Of a DNA stretch of 64,000 nt, positions 35,401-44,044 are shown one piece after another. The stretch is taken from positions 150,538 through 214,537 of the forward strand of contig BQXR01000006.1 of NCBI GenBank assembly GCA_033238645.1, written 5' to 3'. A program made the position numbers and the translations under genes. The notes beneath the pieces are model-generated. The model was not told where the DNA came from and did no database searches. It saw only the letters and a list, made by a program, of their open reading frames with translations. This DNA is from Thiomicrorhabdus sp033238645. GTDB lineage: Bacteria > Pseudomonadota > Gammaproteobacteria > Thiomicrospirales > Thiomicrospiraceae. Numbering within the stretch: the stretch's first letter is position 1; every line of letters starts with the position of its first letter.

Positions 35401-35922
35401 GCCAGTTCTAACCAGCTCCAAATAGAAGCGATCTTCAAAATGTGCCTGCCACCACTTCATGCGACTGGCAACTAGATTAGGCTTCTCGGCTAAAAGTGCG
35501 ACACCAATATCACCCTTAATCCCACCAGAGAGCACAATGAGCCCCTCACTATACGCTTCCAACCACTCTCGCTTAATCAAGCCAACCATGCTATTTTTAT
35601 AGAGTTTTTGATTCTCTAAATAACTCTTAGAGATAAGATGCGACAGATTCAGATAGCCCTGCTCATTTTGACAGAGTAAAACAAGACTGAATATCTCACC
35701 TTGATCATCTTCCATCAACATATCAGAACCGATAATTGGCTTAATGCCCGCACCCATAGCAGCAGAATAGAATTTAACCAAGGCGAATAGGTTATTGTGA
35801 TCCGTCAAGGCCATTGCAGGCTGCTCACAGCCTTTAACCAACGAAACCAGCGGCTTAATACCAAGCGTACTATCTATTACAGAATATTCTGAATGGACGT
35901 GAAGATGAACAAATTGAGTCAT
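32449..35922 (-). CDS. dnaE: DNA polymerase III alpha subunit
   Basis: 1,157 residues, close to the 1,160 of E. coli. The PHP domain opens with FVHLHVHSEYSVIDSTLG. The polymerase site MPDFDIDFC (about 397-405) carries the two catalytic aspartates, and PVGPGRGSGAGSLVAY is conserved. Helix-hairpin-helix and OB-fold regions follow, then the C-terminal tau/clamp-binding part. It is a single gene divergent from aat. Partial matches to the dispersed repeat occur at 34371 and 35658. Confidence 0.98.
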   Translation of the reverse strand: MTQFVHLHVHSEYSVIDSTLGIKPLVSLVKGCEQPAMALTDHNNLFALVKFYSAAMGAGIKPIIGSDMLMEDDQGEIFSLVLLCQNEQGYLNLSHLISKSYLENQKLYKNSMVGLIKREWLEAYSEGLIVLSGGIKGDIGVALLAEKPNLVASRMKWWQAHFEDRFYLELVRTGRDNEELYISKVIDVALRYDVPVVATNDVRFAKSEDFEAHEIRTCIGAGYIIDDQNRPKNYSDQQYFKTSEEMVALFEDIPEAISNTLEIAKRCSLNLTLDTYFLPDFPVPEGMTMDEFFIEESHKGLDERLSFLFGHLSKEEIEQKRVEYYGRIKFELDIILQMGFPGYFLIVADFIQWGKNQQIPVGPGRGSGAGSLVAYALKITDLDPIEYDLLFERFLNPERVSMPDFDIDFCMDRRDEVIDYVARHYGRDHVSQIVTFGTMAAKAVVRDVGRVLGLGYGVVDGIAKLIPNELGIKLAGALEQEEELQDKYDNDDDARQLLEFALKLEGTVRNTGKHAGGVVIGPKPLDHFCPLLCEPDGSSVVTQLDKNDVETAGLVKFDFLGLRTLTIIDWALQSINKDKKPGDEGFIDIARIPLDDQPTIDMIQTGKTTGVFQLESSGMQSLIVRLKPDCFEDIIALVALFRPGPLESGMVDNFIARKHGKEKVSYPDAQYQHESLKDTLEPTYGVILYQEQVMQIAQVLAGYSLGQADMLRRAMGKKKPEEMAKQRDGFKEGAINNNVDGDLAMKIFDLVEKFAGYGFNKSHSAAYALVSYQSAWLKTHYSAEFMAAQISSDMDNTDKVVHMVNECGAMDLQVLQPDINTSEIHFKPYGVGGVNYGLGGIKGAGEAALENVIVERDANGLYKDLFDFCLRAGKKVNKRVLEALVRAGSFDSLHRNRQAVINSIPMALKQAEQQIKNEEFGQNDLFGEMLSVEEEGDTQLLNVPDMSEKVRLKGEKEVLGLYMTGHPIDMYQKELATLVGTSLASLRPEKWVKRTVAGLVVEIRNKVTRSGSRMGFATLDDKSARLDIVMRPTVYEAIKDSIRVDMVVLVTGEVSEDTFNGGIKLDAEQVVTLAEARVEKARAIKLSVQGDSHPEQSIHDLRVLLSAYAAEEGLPIVVDYTNQVANVQMKSPVGVQYFPDDDLLEALNAQGWHPEIV

Positions 35923-36130
35923 AAATTATAAGTTGCCAAGTTTACGGTTAAATCAGGGGAAATATACTATCCATTAAGAACACAGATCAGATTGAATATT
36001 AATTGCATTATTCTAACGGTTTATTCAACAATTAGTGCTAAAATTACCAGCAGATTTTACCGCCCTTAATTTATTCACATTTAAGTACATTCAAGCAGAT
36101 ATAGACCTTTTATATGGTTCCCTTTATTTT

Positions 36131-36901
36131 ATGACCGAAGCAGTAGCTCAGACACCATTTTGGCTTGACAAAAAACCTGTCCTATTTCCGCCAAGCAATC
36201 TCGCTTTAGATGAACCTAATGGCCTACTGGCTGTTGGCGGCGATCTATCACCAGAGTGGTTGCTACAGGCATATAGTAACGGGATATTTCCATGGTTTAA
36301 CCCTGGTGAACCCATTCTTTGGTGGACACCCACCCCTAGAAGTGTACTTTTTATTGATCAATTAAAAATTAAACGTAGTTTGCGTAAAACTATTCAGCAA
36401 CTTCAACAGTCACACCGTCTTACGGTTACTTTAGATACAGACTTTTTGGCTGTCATGAAATCCTGTGCTGAAGTCCCTCGAACTGATCAAGAGGGCACAT
36501 GGATTACTGAAGAGATGTTGAAAGCCTATAACAGCCTACATCAAACAGGCAATGCACACTCTGTTGAGGTTTGGCAGGATGGCGAATTAGTAGGCGGTCT
36601 TTATGGAGTCGCTATCGGTAAAATGTTCTTTGGTGAATCCATGTTCTCTAAAGTAACTGATAGCTCTAAAATTGCATTAGTTGCCCTCGCCATGCAGCTT
36701 AAAGAGTGGGAGTTCGAGCTCATCGATACACAGATTGAAACGCCACACTTAAACAGCTTGGGAGCGAGCCTAGTGACTCGCCAACAATTTGAGGCACTTA
36801 TCGCAGAGCAAACTCACCGCCCTTTTAAGGCACAAAAATGGCAACTCTCGATTAATTGGCACACCGCAGTACAAAAACATATCCAGGTTCAAGCAGAGTA
36901 A
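36131..36901 (+). CDS. aat: Leucyl/phenylalanyl-tRNA--protein transferase
   Basis: 256 residues from ATG 36131; an upstream in-frame GTG at 36035 would add 32 residues unlike any Aat N-terminus. Aat attaches Leu or Phe to proteins with N-terminal Arg or Lys, making them N-degrons. Motifs FPPSNLALDEPNGLLAVGGD, YSNGIFPWF, WWTPTPRSVLF and GGLYGVAIGKMFFGESMFS are all present. ClpS and ClpA, which recognise and degrade the products, are encoded 4-7 kb away, so the whole bacterial N-end-rule pathway lies in this window. Confidence 0.95.
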   Translation: MTEAVAQTPFWLDKKPVLFPPSNLALDEPNGLLAVGGDLSPEWLLQAYSNGIFPWFNPGEPILWWTPTPRSVLFIDQLKIKRSLRKTIQQLQQSHRLTVTLDTDFLAVMKSCAEVPRTDQEGTWITEEMLKAYNSLHQTGNAHSVEVWQDGELVGGLYGVAIGKMFFGESMFSKVTDSSKIALVALAMQLKEWEFELIDTQIETPHLNSLGASLVTRQQFEALIAEQTHRPFKAQKWQLSINWHTAVQKHIQVQAE

Positions 36902-37054
36902 CTCTGAGCAATATTAAGCAGATTTCAATAACAAATATATCTTAGTGTTTATCTGTCATAAATAATTACGTAAAAAACTTACCCATTAAGCTAACAATCG
37001 CAGTAAAATGGGCTAAAAATAACCACTTTGCTTTCAAAAAGAGATGCTCCGTAT

Positions 37055-37444
37055 ATGTATTCACACCCTGGAAATCGTCCTCGTTTTATCAGTATTAAAG
37101 AATTTCACTTCCCAATCAATGCCCTACTATCAGCAGCCCATAGAATTACAGGCGTTGTGCTGATCGTAAGCTTAATCGCATACATTGCTTTGGCTAACCT
37201 TATTTTGCTACATCCACTGGTCACTTTAGAGTCCGTTACCTCTCACTGGTTAGTACTGCTTTTACATACTGGTTTTTGGGCAGCATTAAGCTATCACTGG
37301 TTAAGCGGCTTACGCCACCTATTAGCTGAACATTTTCTTGAACCTAAACTTTATGAGATGATTAACAGCAAAAATGTTAGTTTTGCACTCATCGCTGTTT
37401 GGATCTTTACAACTATTACAGTTATTTATCAGGTATGGTCATAA
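37055..37444 (+). CDS. sdhC: Succinate dehydrogenase cytochrome b556 subunit
   Basis: 129 residues from ATG 37055, preceded by AAAGAGA; a TTG at 37028 would add nine. Three membrane helices are visible. RPRFISIKEFHFPINALLS precedes the helix with HRITG (quinone-site Ser/Arg region), and SYHWLSGLRHLLAEH contains the haem b histidine equivalent to H84 of E. coli. Its stop overlaps the sdhD start by one base (TAATG). Confidence 0.93.
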   Translation: MYSHPGNRPRFISIKEFHFPINALLSAAHRITGVVLIVSLIAYIALANLILLHPLVTLESVTSHWLVLLLHTGFWAALSYHWLSGLRHLLAEHFLEPKLYEMINSKNVSFALIAVWIFTTITVIYQVWS

Positions 37445-37809
37445 TGGATCTTAATATTGAAAACGCTTCACTTTCAGGTAGAAAAGCCCATATTTGGCAG
37501 CGAATCAGTGCCATTTATTTAATGTTCTATATCCCCTTTCTAGCAGCCATCATTTTACAGTTACCTGCTAGCCCAACACTTAGTGAACTAAGCAATAAGT
37601 TATCAACGATGACACTCAGTACTGCTTTTGCACTGACCTCCCTCATTGCCTTGATTTTAATGGTCGTACACGCTTGGGTAGGTGTTCGTGACATCCTTAT
37701 CGATTACGCACCACGAGTACACGTTACGCTTTGGTTAACCATCTATCGCAGCATCCTAGCGCTTGTCCTAATTAACTGCTCTCTAATTACACTGAGTCTT
37801 TTTAGTTAG
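37444..37809 (+). CDS. sdhD: Succinate dehydrogenase membrane anchor subunit
   Basis: 121 residues from ATG 37444. Three membrane helices. The motif HAWVGVRDILIDY matches E. coli HAWIGMWQVLTDY, with the second haem ligand histidine and the quinone-site Asp-Tyr. The start overlaps the sdhC stop, giving coupled translation. With SdhC it anchors SdhAB to the inner membrane and reduces ubiquinone. Confidence 0.92.
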   Translation: MDLNIENASLSGRKAHIWQRISAIYLMFYIPFLAAIILQLPASPTLSELSNKLSTMTLSTAFALTSLIALILMVVHAWVGVRDILIDYAPRVHVTLWLTIYRSILALVLINCSLITLSLFS

Positions 37810-37894
37810 GCTTAAGCTTAGATAACTACTCAAAATTAGACAAGTAATCACCCTTAAACAAATCGTTAAAAAGTCCGACACTCTTAGGAAATTT

Positions 37895-39682
37895 ATGAAC
37901 TCACCAGAATCCTTCCCAATTGAAACCTTCGATGCACTGGTTATAGGTGCTGGAGGTGCTGGAATGCGCGCTTCCCTACAGCTTGTAGAAGATGGCCATA
38001 AAATTGCCATGATCTCTAAAGTTTTCCCTACTCGCTCTCACACCGTTGCTGCACAGGGTGGAATCAATGCTGCACTAGGAAATGTGACCCCTGATAAATG
38101 GGAGTGGCATATGTATGACACTATTAAGGGAAGTGATTTTCTTGGAGACCAAGATGCCATTGAGTTTATGTGTCAGGAAGCTTCTGAAATTGTCCGTGAG
38201 CTTGAGCACTTTGGGGTGCCTTTTACCCGTTTAGAAAACGGTAAAATCTATCAAAGAGCCTTTGGTGGCCAGAGCCAAAACTACGGGGAAGATCAAGCGC
38301 ACAGAACTTGTGCTGCTGCCGACAGAACGGGCCATGCTATTCTTCACTCCCTATACCAACAAAATATTCGCCTAGGAACGACCTTCTTTGATGAATACTA
38401 CGCTTTAGATCTGATTAAAGATCAAAAAGGCGACATTAATGGTGTCCTTGTCATGAATATTCATGATGGCGATTACAAAATCCTACAGAGTCCACATATT
38501 CTTTTAGCAACTGGGGGTGCTGGTCAGACATTCCGTAACAACACCAATGCCAGTATTAATACTGGTGATGGTTTAGGCATGGTACTACGTGCAGGCTACC
38601 CATTACAGGATATGGAGTTTTGGCAGTTCCACCCAACGGGTGTTTCAGGTAAAGGCATGCTGATCTCTGAAGCGGTTCGTGGTGAAGGTGGCAAGCTTAG
38701 AAACTCACTTGGTGAACCCTTTATGGAGAAGTATGCACCTCGTGTTAAAGATCTCGCCTCGCGAGATGTCGTTGCGCGTGCAATCGCTATTGAGGTGAAC
38801 GAGGGTCGTGGTTGTGGGCCAGACAAAGACTATGTTCTACTAGATATCAGTCATATCCCTGATGAAGTCATCACTGAAAGACTACCTGGTATTCGTGAGA
38901 TCAGCCAGACCTTTCTTGGGATTGATCCTGTTATAGACCCTATTCACGTCTTCCCTACTTGTCACTATATGATGGGCGGTATTCCAACCAATATCTCTGG
39001 TCAAGTCATTACGCCTGATGAAAACGGTAATCAACAGCCTGTAAAAGGTCTCTATGCTATTGGAGAGTGTGCCTGTGTATCTGTTCATGGCGCTAACCGC
39101 TTAGGTGGTAATTCACTACTTGATATTGTTGTTTTTGGCCGTAAAGCGGCTTTAACCATTCACGAAGCCCTTAAAAAATCTACAGCACAAACAGACTCAG
39201 CACTAGATCTACAGCCTGTCATCCACCGTGTTAATCGTTGGCTTAAGCCGAATCCATCTCCTTCTGAAAATGCTGACACGGTCATTCAGCTGAAAAAAGA
39301 TCTACAGCAGGTCATGGAAAAAGGCTGTGGTGTCTTTAGAGATGAGCCAACCATGCAACAAGCCGTCAATGACCTAGCAGAGATACAGGAACGTCTTGAA
39401 TCAGTTTATATAACCGACTTTAGTAACATCTTTAACCTAGAACGCTTAGCCGCTTATGAACTTGAAAATTTAGTAGCTGTCGCTTATGCCACCGCCTGCT
39501 CCGCACTTGCTAGACAAGAGAGCCGTGGTGCACATACTCGCGTAGACTTTGAAGAGCGTGATGATATCAATTGGTTAAAACATACGCTCTACTTCCAGAA
39601 GAACCATAGACTCGACTTTAAGCCAGTTAATCTAACACCAAAAAACCACAAATCTATTGAACCAACTGCACGCGTTTATTAA
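37895..39682 (+). CDS. sdhA: Succinate dehydrogenase flavoprotein subunit
   Basis: 595 residues (E. coli 588). The N-terminal Rossmann motif ALVIGAGGAGMRASLQL, the SHTVAAQGGINAALGN segment with the histidine that binds FAD covalently, and HPTGVSGKGMLISEAVRGEGG at the active site are present, as is the C-terminal ESRGAHTRVDF. It oxidises succinate to fumarate in the TCA cycle. Encoded 85 bases after sdhD. Confidence 0.97.
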   Translation: MNSPESFPIETFDALVIGAGGAGMRASLQLVEDGHKIAMISKVFPTRSHTVAAQGGINAALGNVTPDKWEWHMYDTIKGSDFLGDQDAIEFMCQEASEIVRELEHFGVPFTRLENGKIYQRAFGGQSQNYGEDQAHRTCAAADRTGHAILHSLYQQNIRLGTTFFDEYYALDLIKDQKGDINGVLVMNIHDGDYKILQSPHILLATGGAGQTFRNNTNASINTGDGLGMVLRAGYPLQDMEFWQFHPTGVSGKGMLISEAVRGEGGKLRNSLGEPFMEKYAPRVKDLASRDVVARAIAIEVNEGRGCGPDKDYVLLDISHIPDEVITERLPGIREISQTFLGIDPVIDPIHVFPTCHYMMGGIPTNISGQVITPDENGNQQPVKGLYAIGECACVSVHGANRLGGNSLLDIVVFGRKAALTIHEALKKSTAQTDSALDLQPVIHRVNRWLKPNPSPSENADTVIQLKKDLQQVMEKGCGVFRDEPTMQQAVNDLAEIQERLESVYITDFSNIFNLERLAAYELENLVAVAYATACSALARQESRGAHTRVDFEERDDINWLKHTLYFQKNHRLDFKPVNLTPKNHKSIEPTARVY

Positions 39683-39704
39683 GCAGGCTAAGCAAGGTTA
39701 AGAA

Positions 39705-40403
39705 ATGAAATTTATTATCAGTCGTTACAACCCTGAAACAGATCAAGCACCTTATGATCAAACCTTTGATATTGATAGCGCACTATTGGCTGCCGATAGC
39801 ATGTTATTAGACGCGCTTCACCTAATGCGAGAGCAAGATCCAACTATCGGCTACCGCTCCTCTTGTCAAGAAGGCGTTTGTGGTTCAGATGGTATGAATG
39901 TGAATGGAAAAAACCGCTTAAGCTGTGTGACATCCCTATCTGATTTAGGCGATACTGTCACTTTAAGGCCGCTACCAGGCCTACCTATTATCAAAGATTT
40001 AATCATTGATATGGAGCTGTTCTATAAACAATATAAAGACGTAAACCCTTTCCTTGAAACTGAACCTCTTGATCTTGAAACAGAGCACCTGCAATCACCA
40101 GAAGACCGTGCTAAGCTTGATGGAGCCTATGAGTGCATTATGTGTGGTTGCTGCTCAACAAGCTGCCCATCTTTCTGGTGGAACCCTGATCAATTTGCGG
40201 GCCCAGCAGCACTTTTAGCGGCAAAGCGTTTTGTTGTTGATTCTAGAGATATTAAACACATTGACCGTTTAAAAGAATTGGATAGCCCAACAACCACTTT
40301 CCGTTGTCGTCATATTCAGAACTGTACTGATGCTTGTCCGAAGGGTCTAAACCCAAGTAGAGCCATTCAGGAACTTAAATCGATCATGGTTAAAGATCTA
40401 TGA
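39705..40403 (+). CDS. sdhB: Succinate dehydrogenase iron-sulfur subunit
   Basis: 232 residues. Three iron-sulfur clusters are marked by cysteine motifs: SCQEGVCGSDG (2Fe-2S), CIMCGCCSTSCP (4Fe-4S) and CRHIQNCTDACPKG (3Fe-4S). It passes electrons from SdhA FAD to the quinone site. The stop overlaps the start of sdhE by four bases (ATGA). Confidence 0.97.
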   Translation: MKFIISRYNPETDQAPYDQTFDIDSALLAADSMLLDALHLMREQDPTIGYRSSCQEGVCGSDGMNVNGKNRLSCVTSLSDLGDTVTLRPLPGLPIIKDLIIDMELFYKQYKDVNPFLETEPLDLETEHLQSPEDRAKLDGAYECIMCGCCSTSCPSFWWNPDQFAGPAALLAAKRFVVDSRDIKHIDRLKELDSPTTTFRCRHIQNCTDACPKGLNPSRAIQELKSIMVKDL

Positions 40404-40702
40404 CAGAGATAAAAATGGATCTAACTCTAGAGGCCTTTCAAAACTGGCGTAAAAAGGCGCTGTTTTTAGCTAAGAGAGGCAATCTAGAGAGTGAGCTACT
40501 ACTGGTAGCTTATATTGATTCATTAGATCAGACTATCTCAACAGAACAAATTGAAATTTTCGAAGCACTATTAAGTGAAAATGACCAAAACTTGTTCTGC
40601 TGGTTGATGGAATTTAACCCAAAAGCACCTAACGATTCGGTTACCCCCCCTGCTGAATATCTCTCTCTCGTTAAAATTATCCGTACAAATTACTTGAAAT
40701 AG
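40400..40702 (+). CDS. sdhE: FAD assembly factor SdhE
   Basis: 100 residues. SdhE promotes covalent flavinylation of SdhA. The signature KRGNLESELLL matches the RGxxE motif of the family (E. coli RRGMRELDI), and NDQNLFCWLM matches DPDLFNWLM. It overlaps sdhB by four bases, so it belongs to the sdhCDAB operon. A C-rich stretch (seven C at 40644-40650, encoding T-P-P-A-E near the C-terminus) is an imperfect copy of the dispersed repeat. Confidence 0.9.
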   Translation: MTEIKMDLTLEAFQNWRKKALFLAKRGNLESELLLVAYIDSLDQTISTEQIEIFEALLSENDQNLFCWLMEFNPKAPNDSVTPPAEYLSLVKIIRTNYLK

Positions 40703-40711
40703 AGATAATTA

Positions 40712-40740
40712 TTGGATTAACCAACTAAGTTTGGTATAAT
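40712..40740 (+). promoter_or_regulatory. Extended -10 promoter of infA
   Basis: TGGTATAAT gives an extended -10 (TATAAT at 40735-40740); the -35 TTGGAT (40712-40717) is weak but spaced 17 bases. The start near 40747 is 30 bases upstream of infA. Confidence 0.7.
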
Positions 40741-40776
40741 CCGCGCAAAATTAATATTAAGGATTTACCTAAGCTT

Positions 40777-40995
40777 ATGGCAAAACAAGACGTTATAGAA
40801 TTCGACGGTGTCGTTTTAGAAACATTACCAAATACTTTATTTAAAGTAGAACTAGAAAATGGCCACAAAATCTTGGCGCATATCTCTGGTCGTATGCGTA
40901 AAAACTACATCCGAATTCTTGCTGGTGATGCTGTTAAAGTTGAACTAACGCCATATGACCTAACTAAAGGTCGTATTACTTACCGCGGCAAATAA
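40777..40995 (+). CDS. infA: Translation initiation factor IF-1
   Basis: 72 residues, the usual length. A single S1/OB-fold: MAKQDVIEFDGVVLETLPNT at the start, then NGHKILAHISGRMRKNYIRIL and GDAVKVELTPYDLTKGRI, nearly identical to E. coli IF-1. Monocistronic with its own promoter and terminator. In E. coli infA also lies beside aat and clpA. Confidence 0.97.
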   Translation: MAKQDVIEFDGVVLETLPNTLFKVELENGHKILAHISGRMRKNYIRILAGDAVKVELTPYDLTKGRITYRGK

Positions 40996-41073
40996 TCATG
41001 GTAAGTTATCAAGCTGGTGCATAAATTCATTGTGATATTATTGCTCAGGTTGTATTAGCAAGATAAGTCCCTG

Positions 41074-41109
41074 AAAAGCCCTCTAATGACCTTCATTAGA
41101 GGGCTTTTT
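41074..41109. terminator. Terminator of infA
   Basis: AAAAGCCCTCTAATGA and TCATTAGAGGGCTTTT form a perfect 16-base-pair stem around CCT, followed by T. Symmetric, so active in both directions. Confidence 0.92.
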
Positions 41110-41206
41110 GCGTTAGAGTAAAGGCATCTTAATCTTATTGCCACCTCGATCCGTATCAACAAAATAAAGCTTAAACCAATATTATTTAGTTGATTAAATT
41201 CAAGGC

Positions 41207-41235
41207 AAAAAAAACCCGTTATTGTTATAACAGGG
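41207..41235 (-). terminator. Terminator of clpA
   Basis: On the minus strand CCCTGTTAT and ATAACGGG (one bulged base) around AACA, followed by eight T. Confidence 0.8.
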
Positions 41236-41279
41236 CTTATTTAATATTAGGTTAGGGTAAACTCGCCCACAACCAATAA

Positions 41280-43520
41280 TTACTTCTCTTTGGTAAAAGT
41301 TAACTCATTCTTTAAGCAATCCACAATAATAGTACCGCCCTTCTGTAGTTCACCAAACAATAACTTATCCGCCAAGGGCTGCTTAATCTTCTCCTGAATG
41401 AGACGAGCCATAGGTCTAGCCCCCATTAATGGGTCATAGCCCTTCTTCGCTAACCAGCTGCGTGCCGCATCAGTCACCTTAAGAGCAACATTCTTATCAC
41501 CCAGAGCCATCTCCAGTCCATAGATAAATTTATTCACGACTGAGGCCATAGACTCTTCAGATAAACGATTGAAGAGCACAACCCCATCTAATCTATTACG
41601 GAATTCCGGTGTAAAGACCTTTTTAAGCTCAGTATCAAAATCCATTATGTGATCTTGAACAGTAAAGCCCATACTTGAACGTGCCATCTGCTCCGCCCCA
41701 ACATTGGAGGTCATAATCAAAATAATATTTCTAAAGTCCGCTTTACGGCCATTATTATCTGTTAACGTCCCATGATCCATCACTTGCAACAGCAGATTAA
41801 ATACATCTGGGTGCGCCTTCTCAATCTCATCAAGCAATACAACTGCGTGAGGCTGTTTATTAACTGCTTCAGTCAATAGCCCACCTTGATCATAACCCAC
41901 ATAACCTGGAGGTGCCCCAATCAGTCTAGAGACGGTATGACGCTCCATATATTCAGACATATCAAAACGCAGCATCTCAACACCAAGGTGGTTAGCCAAC
42001 TGCTGGGTTAATTCCGTTTTACCCACGCCAGTCGGCCCAGCAAATAAGAATGAACCAGTCGGTTTTTCAGGGTCAGCTAAGCCTGAACGTGCTAATTTTA
42101 TCGCTGAAGAGAGCTGGTCAATTGCATGATCTTGACCAAAGACAACACGCTTTAAACTCGTGCCTAGATCTTGCAGCTTATCTTTCTCTTTTTGAGTAAT
42201 CTGAGAAACTGGAATACGAGCAATACTCGCAATTACTTGCTGAATCTCATGAACACCAATCTGTTTTTTACGCTTAGAAGGTGTCGCTAATGCTTGTTTT
42301 GCACCCGCTTCATCAATCACATCTATCGCTTTATCAGGTAGATGTCTATCTGTTAAATAACGAGCTGAGAGTGCTACAGCCTCTTTAAGTGCAGGCAGTG
42401 TGTATTTCACTTGGTGATGTGCTTCATACTTAGACTTCAAGCCTTTAAGAATATCAAAACTCTCTTTAAGGGTTGGCTCTCTAACATCGACCTTTTGAAA
42501 ACGTCTTGCCAAAGCACGGTCTTTCTCAAAGACCCCTCTAAACTCTTCGTAGGTGGTCGCACCTAGGCAACGTATTTTGCCCGAAGACAAACCTGGCTTC
42601 ATTAGGTTAGAAGCATCCATTGCACCACCTTGTACAGCACCTGCGCCAATCACAGTATGGATTTCATCAATAAACAGAATCGCATGTGGCTGTTGCTCAA
42701 GCTCTTTTAATAACGCCTTAAAACGTTTTTCAAAATCGCCTCTATAACGTGTGCCTGCTAATAAGGATCCCATATCTAGACTATAAACAACAGCATTACT
42801 CAGTTGCTCAGGGACATTATGATGAATAATTTGATAGGCCAGCCCTTCAGCAACCGCTGTTTTACCCACACCAGGCTCACCAACCAATAATGGGTTATTT
42901 TTACGACGACGGCTTAAAATTTCTAAAGTACGATTTAACTCCCACTCACGACCAATAATAGGATCAATGCGTCCAGACTCAACTTCACTGTTTAGGTTCA
43001 GTGTATAGGATTCAATTGCTGATTTTTTCTCTGACTCTACAGCACCTTCAGTGTGCTCTATTTCACTCTCTTCTGCCGGTACATAATCATGCATCTCAGA
43101 TGCCGTAATACCATGAGATAGATAGCTTAAAACATCAACACGTTCAACACCGTTACTCTCTAACAGATAGACCGCTTGTGAATCCTGTTCAGCATAAAGG
43201 GATGCTAAAACGTGAACTGCTGTCACTTCAGGGTATCCATTAGACTGAACTAGGTAGATAGCACGCTCTATCACTCGCTGAAAACTCATCGTAGGCTGTA
43301 GCTCATCGGGCTTACGCGCTAACATTTCAGACTCTAAATACTTCTCTAGCCCCTCTTCAATAGTAATTAGCTCAGCCCCACAGGCACTGATCACCTCCTG
43401 AACGGCTGGCACACCCAATAATTCAAGTAGAAGATGCTCTAAAGTAACAAATTCATGCTCATACTCATGCGCAACACTAAAAGCATTACTCAGGGTCATT
43501 TGTAAGTCTTTACTTAACAT
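41280..43520 (-). CDS. clpA: ATP-dependent Clp protease ATP-binding subunit ClpA
   Basis: 746 residues from ATG 43520, which has GGAGG upstream; the open frame extends seven codons further into clpS. N-terminal Clp repeat domain, then two AAA+ modules: GEPGVGKTA with DEIHTVIGAG (D1) and GPTGVGKTE with DEIEKAHPDV (D2). The C-terminal IGL-type loop for ClpP binding was not checked. It unfolds substrates, including N-degron proteins delivered by ClpS, for ClpP. Start and clpS stop overlap by one base (TAATG). Confidence 0.96.
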   Translation of the reverse strand: MLSKDLQMTLSNAFSVAHEYEHEFVTLEHLLLELLGVPAVQEVISACGAELITIEEGLEKYLESEMLARKPDELQPTMSFQRVIERAIYLVQSNGYPEVTAVHVLASLYAEQDSQAVYLLESNGVERVDVLSYLSHGITASEMHDYVPAEESEIEHTEGAVESEKKSAIESYTLNLNSEVESGRIDPIIGREWELNRTLEILSRRRKNNPLLVGEPGVGKTAVAEGLAYQIIHHNVPEQLSNAVVYSLDMGSLLAGTRYRGDFEKRFKALLKELEQQPHAILFIDEIHTVIGAGAVQGGAMDASNLMKPGLSSGKIRCLGATTYEEFRGVFEKDRALARRFQKVDVREPTLKESFDILKGLKSKYEAHHQVKYTLPALKEAVALSARYLTDRHLPDKAIDVIDEAGAKQALATPSKRKKQIGVHEIQQVIASIARIPVSQITQKEKDKLQDLGTSLKRVVFGQDHAIDQLSSAIKLARSGLADPEKPTGSFLFAGPTGVGKTELTQQLANHLGVEMLRFDMSEYMERHTVSRLIGAPPGYVGYDQGGLLTEAVNKQPHAVVLLDEIEKAHPDVFNLLLQVMDHGTLTDNNGRKADFRNIILIMTSNVGAEQMARSSMGFTVQDHIMDFDTELKKVFTPEFRNRLDGVVLFNRLSEESMASVVNKFIYGLEMALGDKNVALKVTDAARSWLAKKGYDPLMGARPMARLIQEKIKQPLADKLLFGELQKGGTIIVDCLKNELTFTKEK

Positions 43521-43837
43521 TATGCTACCTCCAGCTGACACATAAGCGGGTGCTTGTGTGCTCTTGCATAAGCGTTAACTTGCTGCACCTTCATCTCAGC
43601 AACTTCACGACTAAAAACGCCACAAATTCCTTTGCCATCATGATGTACTGCTAACATAATGGTGCTGGCTTTTAGTTCATCAATACCAAAAAATTGCTGA
43701 AGTACTTCAACAACAAAATCCATTGGCGTGTAATCATCATTCAATAAAACAACTTGGTATTTCTTAGGTAGTTCTACTTTTGGCTTCGCTACTTCTAGTA
43801 GTAAATTCCCGCCATCATATTCTGGTGAGTGAGGCAT
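43520..43837 (-). CDS. clpS: ATP-dependent Clp protease adaptor ClpS
   Basis: 105 residues. The core PKKYQVVLLNDDYTPMDFVVEVLQ and the MLAVHHDGKGICGVFSREVAEMK segment are the ClpS fold that binds N-terminal Leu, Phe, Tyr and Trp; the NDD motif and the HH pair that contacts the N-degron are retained. It is co-translated with clpA. Together with aat at 36.1 kb it completes the N-degron route. Confidence 0.95.
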   Translation of the reverse strand: MPHSPEYDGGNLLLEVAKPKVELPKKYQVVLLNDDYTPMDFVVEVLQQFFGIDELKASTIMLAVHHDGKGICGVFSREVAEMKVQQVNAYARAHKHPLMCQLEVA

Positions 43838-44044
43838 TCAAAACTCTTTATCATTCTTTAAATTAGTTAACTTTATAGTGTCTATTCTACCTTAATTCAA
43901 GGCATTTAAAGCCATAGAAATATTAATAGCTATTAGTAGTACTCTACATAAATACTCAACCTTAAAATCAAAATATACCAGCGATAAATCATGTTCGGAG
44001 AGGTTTATCTAGCAATTTATTTGGCCGTAATATTACTATAAAAG

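Noticed and set aside
35658..35671. CCCTGCTCATTTTG in dnaE and CCCTGCTCAAAAT at 23635 as repeat copies
   Set aside because: Only three C precede the core; both encode ordinary E-Q-G residues, so they were not counted.
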